Assembly: GCA_013177815.1 (NCBI GenBank)
Contig: JABLXM010000010.1
Location: 1 to 43,884 of the forward strand
Length of the DNA stretch: 43,884 bases
Direction: 5' to 3'
Origin: Anaerolineae bacterium
GTDB taxonomy: Bacteria > Chloroflexota > Anaerolineae > Anaerolineales > Anaerolineaceae
Both the position numbers and the translations under genes were made by a program. This document shows, piece by piece, positions 24,826-34,553 of this stretch. The notes beneath the pieces are model-generated. The model was not told the DNA's origin, did no database searches, and was given only the letters and a program-made list of their open reading frames with translations. How positions within the stretch are numbered: position 1 is the stretch's first letter; the number at the start of each line of letters is the position of its first letter.

Positions 24826-25658
24826 ACGCTGGGGATGGTCTGTCCATCGTCAACTCGGGTGTCGCGGATGTCACAATCGATGGCTTTGTGCCGGATTACA
24901 ATACCCAAAATATGATCAACATCAGCAGCCAGGGCGTGGTGACATTGAGCAACATCAGCGCCCGCAGTTCGGGCGGGAATGGGATCCTGGTCGACAACTT
25001 CGGCAGCGGAAAGCCGGTCAAGATTACCAGGGCGACGGTCTGGGGAGCCAGCGTGATCGGGATTCAACTCAAGACCAGCGGAAATGTAACCATGACGGAC
25101 GTATCTGCCAAGTCGAACAACGGTATTGGTGCGTTGATCGATTACATCACAATTCCTACCCAGCGGTAATGTGACTGAGACCGCCTCATCTGTGCGCAAT
25201 GAATTTTCGTACAACTACGAAGACAGCTTGTTCATCATAACAAAAGGCACGGTCGTGATCAGTAAGATGGATGTCACCAATAACAGCCAAATAGGTATCA
25301 ACGTCGACACGGTGAGCGGTACCGGAACAGTCACATGAGCGACATCTACGCCAAGGAGAACTGCGGATCGGGTGTAGCGATCGAAGCCAACAACATCATC
25401 AACCTGACCAAACTAAACGTCTATCGCAATGGTTTGGCGGGTAGTGCTTCTGGTGTGACGGTAATCTCTAATAATGCCAACATTAACGTTACCTCAGCGA
25501 ATATCATAGGCAATGCCAACTACGGCGTCCAGGCGACCGCCGGAAGCGGCACGTTGACGATCAAGCAGTCCAATTACTTTGGCAACCACTTCTTCGCTTT
25601 GCCGGTTGGCACGCCCAACATCAACATGATCTCCGGTACGCTGGTGATCATCCCATAA
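24826..25658 (+). pseudogene. Frameshifted 3' remnant of a right-handed beta-helix repeat surface protein
   Basis: Three reading-frame segments with continuous beta-helix-like repeats: GLSIVNSGVADVTIDGFV...ISSQGVVTLSNISARSSGGNGILVDN; GNVTETASSVRNEFSYNYEDSLFIITKGTVVISKMDVTNNSQIGINV; MSDIYAKENCGSGVAIEANNIINLTKLNV...GTLVIIP*. No start region present. Confidence 0.75.
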
Positions 25659-25682
25659 GGCAGTATCCGTATCCGGTAATAC

Positions 25683-25712
25683 AGCAGCCCCACCGAGACC
25701 GGCGAGGCTGCT
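25683..25712 (-). terminator. Stem-loop downstream of gdh
   Basis: Minus strand AGCAGCCTCGCCG-GTCT-CGGTGGGGCTGCT (13 bp incl. 2 G-U); weak U-tract. Confidence 0.45.
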
Positions 25713-25733
25713 TAATATGCTGATGGCTTGGTG

Positions 25734-27020
25734 TTAGATCCAGCCGCGCAGTTCCATGGCTTTGGCAACCCGGGCAATGGCGACCATGTAGGCGGCGTCG
25801 CGCATGAAGACATTTTCCTTCAATGCCATATCCAGCACACTTTGGAACGCCTGGGTCATTTTGGTGTCCAGACGTTCCAACACTTCCTGTTTGGTCCAGT
25901 AGTAGTTCATATCGTTCTGAACGCCTTCGAAGTACGAAACAGTGACCCCGCCAGCGTTGCACAGGAAATCCGGAATGACGAAGACACCATTGGCTTTCAG
26001 CACTTCATCGGCTTCGGGCGTGGTGGGTCCGTTGGCACCCTCGGCAATGACGCGTACACGCGGTTTAATCAATTTGACCGTTTCAGCATTGATTTGCCCT
26101 TCCAGCGCGGAGGGAATCAGCACATCCACGTCCTTGCTAATCCAGGCGCCGCCATCCTCGATCTTGTAACCGGCATCTTTAGCTTTGGCTTTGTCGATGG
26201 AGCCGTACTGATCGGTGATTGACATGAGGAAATGCGGGTCTACGCCATCCTCTTTTGTGAAGGTATAGGCGGTGCGATCTTCGCGATCCCAACAGGAGAC
26301 ACATACCACTTTGCCGCCGATCAATTCGATGAAGCCAATGGCGGCGTATTGGGCAACATTGCCAAAACCCTGGATGGCTGCCAACGACTTGCTGCCATCC
26401 ATTTGGAGATGTTTCAATGCCTCGCGGATGGTGTAGATGACGCCATAGCCGGTGGCTTCGGTGCGCCCCAGCGAGCCGCCGCCGCCGACCGGTTTACCGG
26501 TGATGACGCCGGGCGTATACTCGCCGCTCAAGCGGGAATATTCATCCATCATCCACCCCATCATCTGCGGGGTTGTGCCAACATCCGGCGCGGGCACGTC
26601 GTTGCGGGGTCCGATGTTCTTCCAGATGGACTGGATATAGCCGCGAACCAGGCGCTCTTTTTCGCCATCCGTGAGTGTGGCGGGGTCGACGATGACGCCG
26701 CCCTTGCCGCCGCCCAGCGGAATATCCGCCACGGCACATTTCCAGGTCATCCAGGTGGCGAGGGCGCGCACCGTATCCACCGTCTCGGCGGGGTGGAAGC
26801 GAATGCCACCCTTGTTCGGTCCGCGCGCATCGTTGTGCTGGACGCGAAAACCCTGGAAAACGCGTATGCTGCCGTCGTCCATACGAACCGGAATGCGGAA
26901 GTGGTATTCGCGCAGGGGCCAGCGCAGAATCTCACGCACCTGAGAGTCCAGGTTGAGCAGGTCGGCAACGTGATCGAACTGCCGTTGTGCCATTTCAAAG
27001 GCATTGGTTGATACAGCCAT
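25734..27020 (-). CDS. gdhA: Glu/Leu/Phe/Val dehydrogenase (glutamate dehydrogenase)
   Basis: 428 aa; GGIRFHPAETVDTVRALATWMTWKCAVADIPLGGGKGGV, VAIQGFGNVAQYAA, AEGANGPTTPEAD. Confidence 0.95.
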   Translation of the reverse strand: MAVSTNAFEMAQRQFDHVADLLNLDSQVREILRWPLREYHFRIPVRMDDGSIRVFQGFRVQHNDARGPNKGGIRFHPAETVDTVRALATWMTWKCAVADIPLGGGKGGVIVDPATLTDGEKERLVRGYIQSIWKNIGPRNDVPAPDVGTTPQMMGWMMDEYSRLSGEYTPGVITGKPVGGGGSLGRTEATGYGVIYTIREALKHLQMDGSKSLAAIQGFGNVAQYAAIGFIELIGGKVVCVSCWDREDRTAYTFTKEDGVDPHFLMSITDQYGSIDKAKAKDAGYKIEDGGAWISKDVDVLIPSALEGQINAETVKLIKPRVRVIAEGANGPTTPEADEVLKANGVFVIPDFLCNAGGVTVSYFEGVQNDMNYYWTKQEVLERLDTKMTQAFQSVLDMALKENVFMRDAAYMVAIARVAKAMELRGWI

Positions 27021-27308
27021 CGATCGTCTCCTTAGGATGATCTATCCGCGCCGAGGGGATGGGCGCGAAAGGGTCACGGGCACTGTGCACATGTGCCCGT
27101 GTGATTAGTGGTTCCATATTGGGATGAAGCCTCCCCGTATAGTTACCATCACTATATACAGTAACAAAATTGGTGAGGGGCGTCAAGATGATGAAAATCT
27201 GTATTTGGTGGTGATGGATAGCGCTATTGTAATTGATTTATTACAACGATAATTCTTGTTGTAAGATAAAATAGTTAGAGCACTTTATCAGTAAGGAATG
27301 AGACTACT

Positions 27309-28181
27309 ATGCCAACACGACTGACTTCCCCAAACGGCGATCTCATCTTCGGCAGCGGGCACCCTGTGATGCTGATCAACGCCCAGTTACGTGTCATGGA
27401 TCAAAAACCCGAGATCTTGGATCAATTGCAGGCAGGCAACCTGGAAGGCATGCTTGCCCTGGCGCACCAGGGTGTAGATATCGGACTGGACATGGCGGAT
27501 ATCCTTATCAATCATCCCAGCCTGGATGAGGTCGAACTCCTCCCCCGTATCGCGCGCGCAGTCATGGATTCGACAGGTTGCCCAGTGGCGCTGGACACGC
27601 GTAACGTCGAAGCGCTGGAAGCAGCGCTGGATGCCGCCAAACCATACAAAGCCTTGATCAATTCTGTCAGCGCGGAAAAAGAAGTGCTGGAAGTGCTGCT
27701 GCCGCTGGCGAAGAAATATGGTGCGGCGTTCATCGCCATGCCGATGGGCTCGGCTGCAACGTTGCCGATGACGCCTGAAGCGCGCCTGGCGGAAACGCGC
27801 GTCATCCTGGAGGCTGTGGATGGCATCGGCATCCCGCGTGAGGATGTGGTGCTGGATGGCATTTGCATGGCAGCAGCGGCAGGGTTGGGGTCATTCGAGG
27901 TTGCCCTGGCAACCCTGGCTGCGGTCAAACGGGAAATGGATCTGACTACCACACTGGGCATTGGCAACGCCGGCTTTGGCATGCCCGACCGAACGGTCAT
28001 CGACCAGGCTTACCTGTTGGGTGCTGTGCCCTGGGGGCTTGATTCCGCCTTGGTGGAGCCCAACACAAGCGGTCTGATCGAGTCGGTGCGGGCGATGGAC
28101 TTTCTCACCGGACGCGACGAGGTGGGCAAGCGCTATATCCAACTTTATCGAAAAAAGAAATCGGAACAAATATTGAAGTAG
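27309..28181 (+). CDS. Pterin-binding methyltetrahydrofolate:corrinoid methyltransferase-like protein
   Basis: 290 aa; GVDIGLDMADI, CPVALDTRNVEALEAAL, ALINSVSAEKE, DVVLDGICMAAAAG, TTLGIGNAGFGMPDR (MeTr/DHPS-like TIM barrel). Confidence 0.8.
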   Translation: MPTRLTSPNGDLIFGSGHPVMLINAQLRVMDQKPEILDQLQAGNLEGMLALAHQGVDIGLDMADILINHPSLDEVELLPRIARAVMDSTGCPVALDTRNVEALEAALDAAKPYKALINSVSAEKEVLEVLLPLAKKYGAAFIAMPMGSAATLPMTPEARLAETRVILEAVDGIGIPREDVVLDGICMAAAAGLGSFEVALATLAAVKREMDLTTTLGIGNAGFGMPDRTVIDQAYLLGAVPWGLDSALVEPNTSGLIESVRAMDFLTGRDEVGKRYIQLYRKKKSEQILK

Positions 28182-28301
28182 GGCGAAAATATTACCGGTC
28201 GAATGATTGAAAGATCGATCCAGATTTTCCAGAATAAATGGAACTTATCCGATAAAACCAACGTCTTGTATGCTATAGATATCACGAAAGGAGTTTATCT
28301 C

Positions 28302-29009
28302 ATGAAAACAAAAGTTTTATGGGTTGTCGTTAGCTTGCTGGTTGTTCTCTCGCTTGGCGCCTGCCAGGCGGCTTCACCCAAAACACAGGGGCGAACAATG
28401 AACGCAAACGGTACCGGGGTGGTCTATCTGACACCGGACCTGGCTTATATTACGGTTGGCGTCCGTAGTGAGGAAGCCAATGTTGCCAATGCTCTCAACA
28501 GCAATACAGCCCAATCACAACGTATCCGCGATGCGCTGACCCAACTGGGGGTCGAGGACAAGGATATACAAACCAGCGCTTTCAATGTTTACCCCAATAC
28601 ACCCTACAGCCCGGAAGGACAGCCGCTGGATACCACTTATGTGGTGGAAAATACGGTCTATGTGACCGTGCGTGACTTGCAGTCGCTGGGTCAACTGCTG
28701 GATGAGGTGGTCAAAGCCGGCGCCAATACCATTTACGGCATCTCATTCGATGTGCAGGATAAATCGACTGCCATCACCGAAGCGCGACAACAAGCTATCC
28801 AGAATGCGCGCAAGAACGCTGAAGAAGTTGCCAGTGCCGCGGGCGTAGAACTGGGCGACCTGATCAACATTAATGTGTATTCTTCAGGGTATGCCTCTCC
28901 GATGGAGGGCAAGGTCTATGGAAGCGGTGGTGATTTCACCAACGTTCCGGTTGCCTCCGGACAGATGACCATCACCGTCACCGCCGATTTGGTCTACGAG
29001 ATCAAGTAA
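28302..29009 (+). CDS. SIMPL-domain (DUF541) lipoprotein
   Basis: MKTKVLWVVVSLLVVLSLGACQA lipobox; GTGVVYLTPDLAYITVGVRSE, TAITEARQQAIQNARKNAEEVASAAGVELG; SD GAAAGGAG. Confidence 0.88.
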   Translation: MKTKVLWVVVSLLVVLSLGACQAASPKTQGRTMNANGTGVVYLTPDLAYITVGVRSEEANVANALNSNTAQSQRIRDALTQLGVEDKDIQTSAFNVYPNTPYSPEGQPLDTTYVVENTVYVTVRDLQSLGQLLDEVVKAGANTIYGISFDVQDKSTAITEARQQAIQNARKNAEEVASAAGVELGDLININVYSSGYASPMEGKVYGSGGDFTNVPVASGQMTITVTADLVYEIK

Positions 29010-29053
29010 AACTGTACCACCGCCATGCTGCTGCCTGGCATGGGCATGATCGA

Positions 29054-29093
29054 GCCTTCCACGTTGGTCGCGTGGAAGGCTTGTTATGTTTTT
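29054..29093 (+). terminator. Rho-independent terminator of the SIMPL gene
   Basis: GCCTTCCACG-ttggtcg-CGTGGAAGGC then TTGTTATGTTTTT. Confidence 0.75.
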
Positions 29094-29108
29094 AGACCGG
29101 GAGGCAGT

Positions 29109-30092
29109 CTAGTAATCGATCATACTGATCTGATCTAGTTTGTCGAGGCGGTGTGTGGCGCGAATACGGCGCACCGTGCCGGTGAGACCGCGCAGCACCA
29201 GGCTGTCGGTATGGGCACCACCGGCGAAGTAATCCACTCCCGAAAGCAACTCGCCGTGGGTGACGCCGGTGGCGGCAAAGAAAGTATCATCCGATGAGAC
29301 CAGGTCTTCGATGGTCAGAATCTTGTCGACGTCGTACCCCAATTTTTCCCCGGCTTTTCGCTCCTCCGGTGTGCGTGGGTAAAGTGTGGCTTGCATATTG
29401 CCGCCGGCAGCTCGCAGTGCGCAAGCGGCGATGATGCCTTCTGGCGAGCCGCCAATGCCTAGCATTACGTCTATGCCGGATTCTGGCAGGGTGGTCATCA
29501 AAGAACCGATCACATCGCCATCCGGGATCAATCGAATGCGCGCGCCGGTCTGCCGGACGTCGGCGATCAATGGCTCATGTCGTGGGCGATCCAGGATCAT
29601 CACCGTCAGGTCTTGCACCTTTTCGCCGTGCGCTTTGGCAATCCACGCCAGGTTGGCTTTTATTGGCGCAGTGATATCGATGACATGTTTGGCTTCCGGT
29701 CCGACCGCAATCTTGTTCATATAAACGAAGGGTCCAGGGTCGAACATGGTGCCGCGTGGTGAAAGGGCGACCACCGACACCGAATTGAGCATCCCCTTCG
29801 AGAGCGTGTTGGTGCCATCCACCGGGTCCACTGCGATATCTACCGCGGGCGGGTCGCCGGTGCCCAGTTGTTCACCGTTGAACAACATGGGCGCCTGGTC
29901 CTTTTCGCCTTCGCCAATGCGAACGATGCCGTCCATTTCCACACTGTTGAGGATCAGGCGCATTGCGTTCACGGCAGCCTGGTCAGCGCCTTCTTTATCG
30001 CCGCGCCCCATGTAGCGACCAGCCGCAAGTGCTGCTGCTTCAGTGGTGCGTACCAATTCCAGTGCGAGATTTCTCGTCGGTACCAATGCCAT
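29109..30092 (-). CDS. glpX: Class II fructose-1,6-bisphosphatase
   Basis: [55 protein letters not shown]. Confidence 0.95.
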   Translation of the reverse strand: MALVPTRNLALELVRTTEAAALAAGRYMGRGDKEGADQAAVNAMRLILNSVEMDGIVRIGEGEKDQAPMLFNGEQLGTGDPPAVDIAVDPVDGTNTLSKGMLNSVSVVALSPRGTMFDPGPFVYMNKIAVGPEAKHVIDITAPIKANLAWIAKAHGEKVQDLTVMILDRPRHEPLIADVRQTGARIRLIPDGDVIGSLMTTLPESGIDVMLGIGGSPEGIIAACALRAAGGNMQATLYPRTPEERKAGEKLGYDVDKILTIEDLVSSDDTFFAATGVTHGELLSGVDYFAGGAHTDSLVLRGLTGTVRRIRATHRLDKLDQISMIDY

Positions 30093-30120
30093 TGTTACAT
30101 GCCTCCTGTAAGATTAATGA

Positions 30121-30930
30121 TCATATCCAAAACCAAGTGATCAAATAATATCCGATCGCGACTGCCCAAAGCCATGTGTCTATTCGGTCCAGCATACCTC
30201 CGTGTCCGGGCAGCAGGTTGCTCGAATCCTTTTGGTTGAATTGGCGCTTGAGCATACTTTCCCCCAGGTCACCTGCCAGGCTGATGATCGAAAGCACCAA
30301 TGCCAGCACCAGCCCGCGCATGGCGGTGACAGATGCAGCTTTATAATGCCATAGTGCAGCAAAGAAAGGGGTTACCATCACGGAAATGACAATTCCACCA
30401 ATATAACCCTCCCAGGATTTATGAGGGCTGACGTTCGGAGCGAGTTTATGCATACCCCAACGGCTACCGATCAAATAGGCACCCATATCCGCCAACCACA
30501 CCGCCGGTAGCGCTGTTAGCGTCCACCACAAACCATCCGGCAAATTGCGGATCGAGATGAAATAGCCGCCCACCCAACCCAGGTAGAGCACACCGCCAAG
30601 TGTGATATTGAAATCCACCGCCCCACTGTTAGAACCGCGCTCATAGACCACGGTGTGCCAGGTCATGGCTGCCAACACCACCAGCATCAACACCAAGTCA
30701 CCCAGGTGAAAGCCAATAGCCTGTCGCAATATCACGATGGCGGTGACTCCGACCAGCATTACCGCCAGCGATGGGTTGTAGCCGGCACGTTTGAATAACC
30801 GGCAGTATTCCCAAGAGGAGATACCCAGCACGATGCTGATGAAAAGTGCGTATGCCCACCCGCCAAACGATAGAAAACCGGCGATGACCGGTATCAGAAA
30901 GATCAGGACCAGAACACGCTTAGCCAGCAT
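30121..30930 (-). CDS. cdsA: Phosphatidate cytidylyltransferase
   Basis: SPHKSWEGYIGGI, GDLGESMLKRQFNQKDSSNLLPGHGGMLDRIDTWLWA; internal start at 30930 avoids long overlap with uppS. Confidence 0.93.
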   Translation of the reverse strand: MLAKRVLVLIFLIPVIAGFLSFGGWAYALFISIVLGISSWEYCRLFKRAGYNPSLAVMLVGVTAIVILRQAIGFHLGDLVLMLVVLAAMTWHTVVYERGSNSGAVDFNITLGGVLYLGWVGGYFISIRNLPDGLWWTLTALPAVWLADMGAYLIGSRWGMHKLAPNVSPHKSWEGYIGGIVISVMVTPFFAALWHYKAASVTAMRGLVLALVLSIISLAGDLGESMLKRQFNQKDSSNLLPGHGGMLDRIDTWLWAVAIGYYLITWFWI

Positions 30931-31669
30931 CACCACCGTCAGGATCGCATGGGGATGGGGAAATGCGTCCGTATCTCCGGTCCCGGCGAGCGTATTCCTG
31001 CAAGGCAATGATCAATTGCTGGCGGTCAAAGTCTGGCCAGAAGGTGGGTGTTATGTACCATTCGGAGTAAGCGGATTGCCAGATCAAAAAGTTGCTGATG
31101 CGCATCTCGCCGGAGGTTCGAATGATGAGGTCGGGATCGGGAATATCTTTGGTGAACAGGTAGTTATTTACCAGCGACTCATCAACCTGCTCTATTTCAA
31201 TGCCGTCTTCGATCATCTGGCGAACGGCACACACGATCTCATCACGTCCCCCATAACTGAATGCCAGGTTTAGGGATAGCCGGTCGTTGTTTTTGGTCAA
31301 TTCGATTGCTTCATTGACCTTTGTGCGCAGTCCGGGTGAAAGATGTTCCAGGTGACCGATGTGGCGTAAGCGTACGCCGTTTTCGTGAAGGTCCTTCACT
31401 TCACGGTCGATGACCTCTTGCAAGATCGAGAGCAGCCCATCAACCTCCTCGCGCGGTCGTCCCCAATTCTCGGTTGAGAAAGCGTACAACGTCAGATGGC
31501 GGATGCCAAACTCGATGCTGGCATCGATGATCCGGCGTAGATTCTCGGTGCCGGCGCGGTGCCCGGCAAGGCGCGGTAGACCCCGGGCGGCTGCCCAACG
31601 CCCATTGCCGTCCATGATGATAGCAACATGAGCGGGGATTATTTCGAAAACAGGTGTGCTTTCTGTCAT
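30920..31669 (-). CDS. uppS: Isoprenyl transferase (undecaprenyl diphosphate synthase)
   Basis: HVAIIMDGNGRWAAARGLPRLAGHRAG, LTLYAFSTENWGRP, LNLAFSYGGRDEI, PDLIIRTSGEMRISNFLIWQSAYSE. Confidence 0.95.
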   Translation of the reverse strand: MTESTPVFEIIPAHVAIIMDGNGRWAAARGLPRLAGHRAGTENLRRIIDASIEFGIRHLTLYAFSTENWGRPREEVDGLLSILQEVIDREVKDLHENGVRLRHIGHLEHLSPGLRTKVNEAIELTKNNDRLSLNLAFSYGGRDEIVCAVRQMIEDGIEIEQVDESLVNNYLFTKDIPDPDLIIRTSGEMRISNFLIWQSAYSEWYITPTFWPDFDRQQLIIALQEYARRDRRYGRISPSPCDPDGGDAG

Positions 31670-31682
31670 ATAGGGTGGAAGA

Positions 31683-32240
31683 TCAGACTTCCATAATCTC
31701 TTTTTGCTTGTGTTCACCGATCTGGTCGATTTGTTGAACAATTTGATCGGTCAACTTTTGTAACTGATCTTCGCCATATTTCTGATCATCCTCAGAAATG
31801 AGTTTTTCATGTTCGAAGTCTTTGAGGTCCTTGATCGAATCACGACGCACATTGCGAACAGCAACGCGGGCTTCCTCTAGACGGTTGTGCACTACCTTGC
31901 CCAGATCGCGGCGGCGCTCTTCAGTCAGCGGCGGCAAGTTCAGGCGGATGGATTTGCCATCATTGTTGGGAGTCAACCCCAAGTCAGAAGCCAGGATGGC
32001 GCGCTCGATGCTCTTCATGGTGGATGGATCGAAGGGGCGAATCATCAGTACACGCGCTTCTGGCACGCTGATGGTTGCCAGTTGCATCAAAGGGGTGGGC
32101 GAACCGTAATATTCCACCATCAACTTTTCGACCAGCGCGGGTGACGCGCGACCGGTGCGGATGCCTGATAGGTCTTCTTCCAACGCCTGAATAGCGCCGT
32201 TCATGCGGGATTCTGCTTCTTTAACGACCTCTTTAATCAC
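31683..32240 (-). CDS. frr: Ribosome recycling factor
   Basis: AESRMNGAIQALEEDLSGIRTGRASPALVEKLMVEYYG..., DDQKYGEDQLQKLTDQIVQQID; GTG start at 32240 preceded by CAGGAGGCTGAA is more plausible than 32276. Confidence 0.93.
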   Translation of the reverse strand: MIKEVVKEAESRMNGAIQALEEDLSGIRTGRASPALVEKLMVEYYGSPTPLMQLATISVPEARVLMIRPFDPSTMKSIERAILASDLGLTPNNDGKSIRLNLPPLTEERRRDLGKVVHNRLEEARVAVRNVRRDSIKDLKDFEHEKLISEDDQKYGEDQLQKLTDQIVQQIDQIGEHKQKEIMEV

Positions 32241-32451
32241 TTCAGCCTCCTGTTTAATTGAGGTTGGTGGAACCAATCGTTAGATGTATCACGTGGGTAA
32301 AATAACAACCTAAGGATACCTTAAAACCAAAAAAAATGCCATCCAAAAGACATCAGGTTAACGGTTGACACGCCAGGCGAGGAATCATTTATTCAGGTAT
32401 GAAGGTGTTGCGAAAATAGAACAAATATACGATATTTTAAGGTTGAAACCC

Positions 32452-32502
32452 TTGACTTTCATCTATCAGGTATGTAAAATAGGTTTAGAAATAATGTTCT
32501 AA
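32452..32502 (+). promoter_or_regulatory. Promoter plus downstream palindrome (SOS-box-like) ahead of the FtsK-like gene
   Basis: TTGACT-N17-TAAAAT at 32452-32480; palindrome TTAGAA-ATAATG-TTCTAA at 32485-32502. Confidence 0.6.
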
Positions 32503-32523
32503 TACGTGAAAATTGGAGCCAAA

Positions 32524-33348
32524 ATGGAAGCCCAAATGACAGATACGCTATTCGATGTACTATATGACCGCGCACGCCAAGAACTCGGTCTGCCCACCCG
32601 AACACAAACGCACCGGGTGACGTTAAAAATGCCCCCTTTGAGGGAGGTATGTCGCGACCTGCCTACGCAAACCGCCATCCTGGGTGTTTGCGAGGATGGA
32701 ATTCCGCTGCTGCTTGACATGCATGATCCGTCCCCGGGTTCGCTGCTGGCGATTGGTGAATCGCTTGCCGAAGTTCGAGGCGTTTTGGCGCAGGTGGCTG
32801 CCTCCGTTTGTCTGACCAGTTCCTGCCACCAGGTTCAGGTGACGGTCATCAGTAACGATGTGCCAGCGTGGCAGAAAGCGCTGGCTGGGGCAGTAGCGCC
32901 TACCCATATGAGGGGCATCCACTCACCCTTTAGCCTGGAGGCTCGCGAGAAAGTGCTGGAACTTGCCCGCCTGGGCAACAGTCGCCTGCTAGGCAGGTTG
33001 CGTCAGCCACCAATTTTACTGGTGCTGGATGATCTCTCCTGGGTGCGGGATGCGGATCACGAAGTTCAGGTCTATCTGCGGTGGTTGTTGCAGAACGGAC
33101 CTGAGCATATGATCTGGTTGCTTGCGTCATTGCAAGAGTGGGCGGCTTTGGAGATGCACTCCTGGCTGCCCCACTTCGGCACGCGTGTGTTTGGAGGTGT
33201 GCAGCATGCCCTGGCGAAACAATTGGACGCGCCGTCTTCCATGATTTATGGCACAGCGCGCACGAACGGCGTGTTTGAGGTCAAGGCGCAGGAAGGTTGG
33301 ACGCGCTTCATGCTGGCGGACCTCCCTGCATATGAGGGTGAGCGATGA
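32524..33348 (+). CDS. FtsK/HerA-like ATPase-fold protein lacking a recognizable Walker A
   Basis: LGVCEDGIPLLLDMHDPSPGSLLAIGESLAEVRGVLAQVAA (FtsK-type strand without GxxGxGKS) and PPILLVLDDLSWV (Walker B-like); SD GGAG before ATG at 32524. Confidence 0.55.
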   Translation: MEAQMTDTLFDVLYDRARQELGLPTRTQTHRVTLKMPPLREVCRDLPTQTAILGVCEDGIPLLLDMHDPSPGSLLAIGESLAEVRGVLAQVAASVCLTSSCHQVQVTVISNDVPAWQKALAGAVAPTHMRGIHSPFSLEAREKVLELARLGNSRLLGRLRQPPILLVLDDLSWVRDADHEVQVYLRWLLQNGPEHMIWLLASLQEWAALEMHSWLPHFGTRVFGGVQHALAKQLDAPSSMIYGTARTNGVFEVKAQEGWTRFMLADLPAYEGER

Positions 33349-33599
33349 ATATCGGTATGTTATGGTTCGATAACGATCCCAAGACCGACCTCTCGACCAA
33401 AGTGGCACAGGCGGTGGCGTATTACCGCAAAAAATACGGGCACACGCCGGATATCTGTTTCGTTCATCCAAGTATGTTGCAGGAAGGCGAAACCAAAACT
33501 ATGGGTTTGGAACTCAAACCAAACCGGGTGGTTCGCCCGCATCACCTGTGGCTGGGCTTGCGCAATCCGACCGATTACTCTACACAGCAATCCGCTTGA
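33345..33599 (+). CDS. Small conserved-looking protein of unknown function, translationally coupled
   Basis: 84 aa MNIGMLWFDNDPKTDLSTKVAQAVAYYRKKYGHTPDICFVHPSML...; ATGA overlap with the upstream gene. Confidence 0.65.
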   Translation: MNIGMLWFDNDPKTDLSTKVAQAVAYYRKKYGHTPDICFVHPSMLQEGETKTMGLELKPNRVVRPHHLWLGLRNPTDYSTQQSA

Positions 33600-34553
33600 T
33601 CAGAGTTTGGTATGGGCGTCGTCTTCGTTGAGCACGGGTGACAACAGGCTTCCCGCGGCGCGGAACAAACCCAGGATGAACTTGCCAGGGGTGCGCGCAA
33701 ACTCGTCGGTGAATGATTTGGCAGCAATTTCAAGGCTGATATCGGCTTTATATTGTTCGCGCAGGTACCACAGGTGTTCAATGATCCACACATAGAGATC
33801 GGTTTCTGTGCGGTCGGTAAATTTTTTCATTATGTTGCGTTCACGCATCACACGTACCAACGGTAGGTAGACGTCATCATACCAACCGCGAACAGCCTCT
33901 TCCCAGGTAATATCCTTTTGACGGTCCAATCCCATGAAATATTGGTGCACTTGAATATGCTCCAGCAATTTGTCATATCCGCCTGGCAGGGTCAACTCCA
34001 GCCTGACTTCTGGGATGATTTCGGAAATCCGCGTTCGCTCCAGGAAGTAAGCCAGTTCGCGCACCCGGATTAGATCGTCGATGTTGGATTTTTCATCAAT
34101 CTGAACATCCACTTTGATCTCGGTGACATGGGCATCGATGAACGCCTGACCGCGTTGGCGCGCCACCGAGACACGATGATTGCCATCACGCACGAAGTAG
34201 GCATTGCCGAGTTTGTAGAGTTCGATTGGCGGTAGTGTGACCTCCTTGAGGTGCGCCTCATCGATGCTGACCCAGCGACCACGCGTGTGGGTATGGCGCG
34301 GCAAGAAAGCGCGATCAAAATCGCGGTACCGACCAACGCTACCGATGATCTTGTCAATCTCGACTTCTTTCAAACCGACATAAGATTGTCCGCGTAATGG
34401 GATCGTTTCCCGCACTTCATCGAAAGGTAAAAGATCGTTGGTGCGTTGGGTGAACCAACTGGAGATGGCACGCCAGAATCCGTGGCGGAATGCGGTTTCA
34501 AAGTCTGCCACAGCACGACGCTTGATCAATGGGTCAGAATCGTCATCCATCAT
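33600..34553 (-). CDS. ParB-like (ParBc)/DUF4032-type protein
   Basis: 317 aa; IELYKLGNAYFVRDGNHRVSVARQRGQAFIDAHVTEI resembles the ParB nuclease-like fold. Confidence 0.65.
   Translation of the reverse strand: MMDDDSDPLIKRRAVADFETAFRHGFWRAISSWFTQRTNDLLPFDEVRETIPLRGQSYVGLKEVEIDKIIGSVGRYRDFDRAFLPRHTHTRGRWVSIDEAHLKEVTLPPIELYKLGNAYFVRDGNHRVSVARQRGQAFIDAHVTEIKVDVQIDEKSNIDDLIRVRELAYFLERTRISEIIPEVRLELTLPGGYDKLLEHIQVHQYFMGLDRQKDITWEEAVRGWYDDVYLPLVRVMRERNIMKKFTDRTETDLYVWIIEHLWYLREQYKADISLEIAAKSFTDEFARTPGKFILGLFRAAGSLLSPVLNEDDAHTKL

Noticed and set aside
26232-27011. 259-aa plus-strand ORF
   Set aside because: Antisense of glutamate dehydrogenase.
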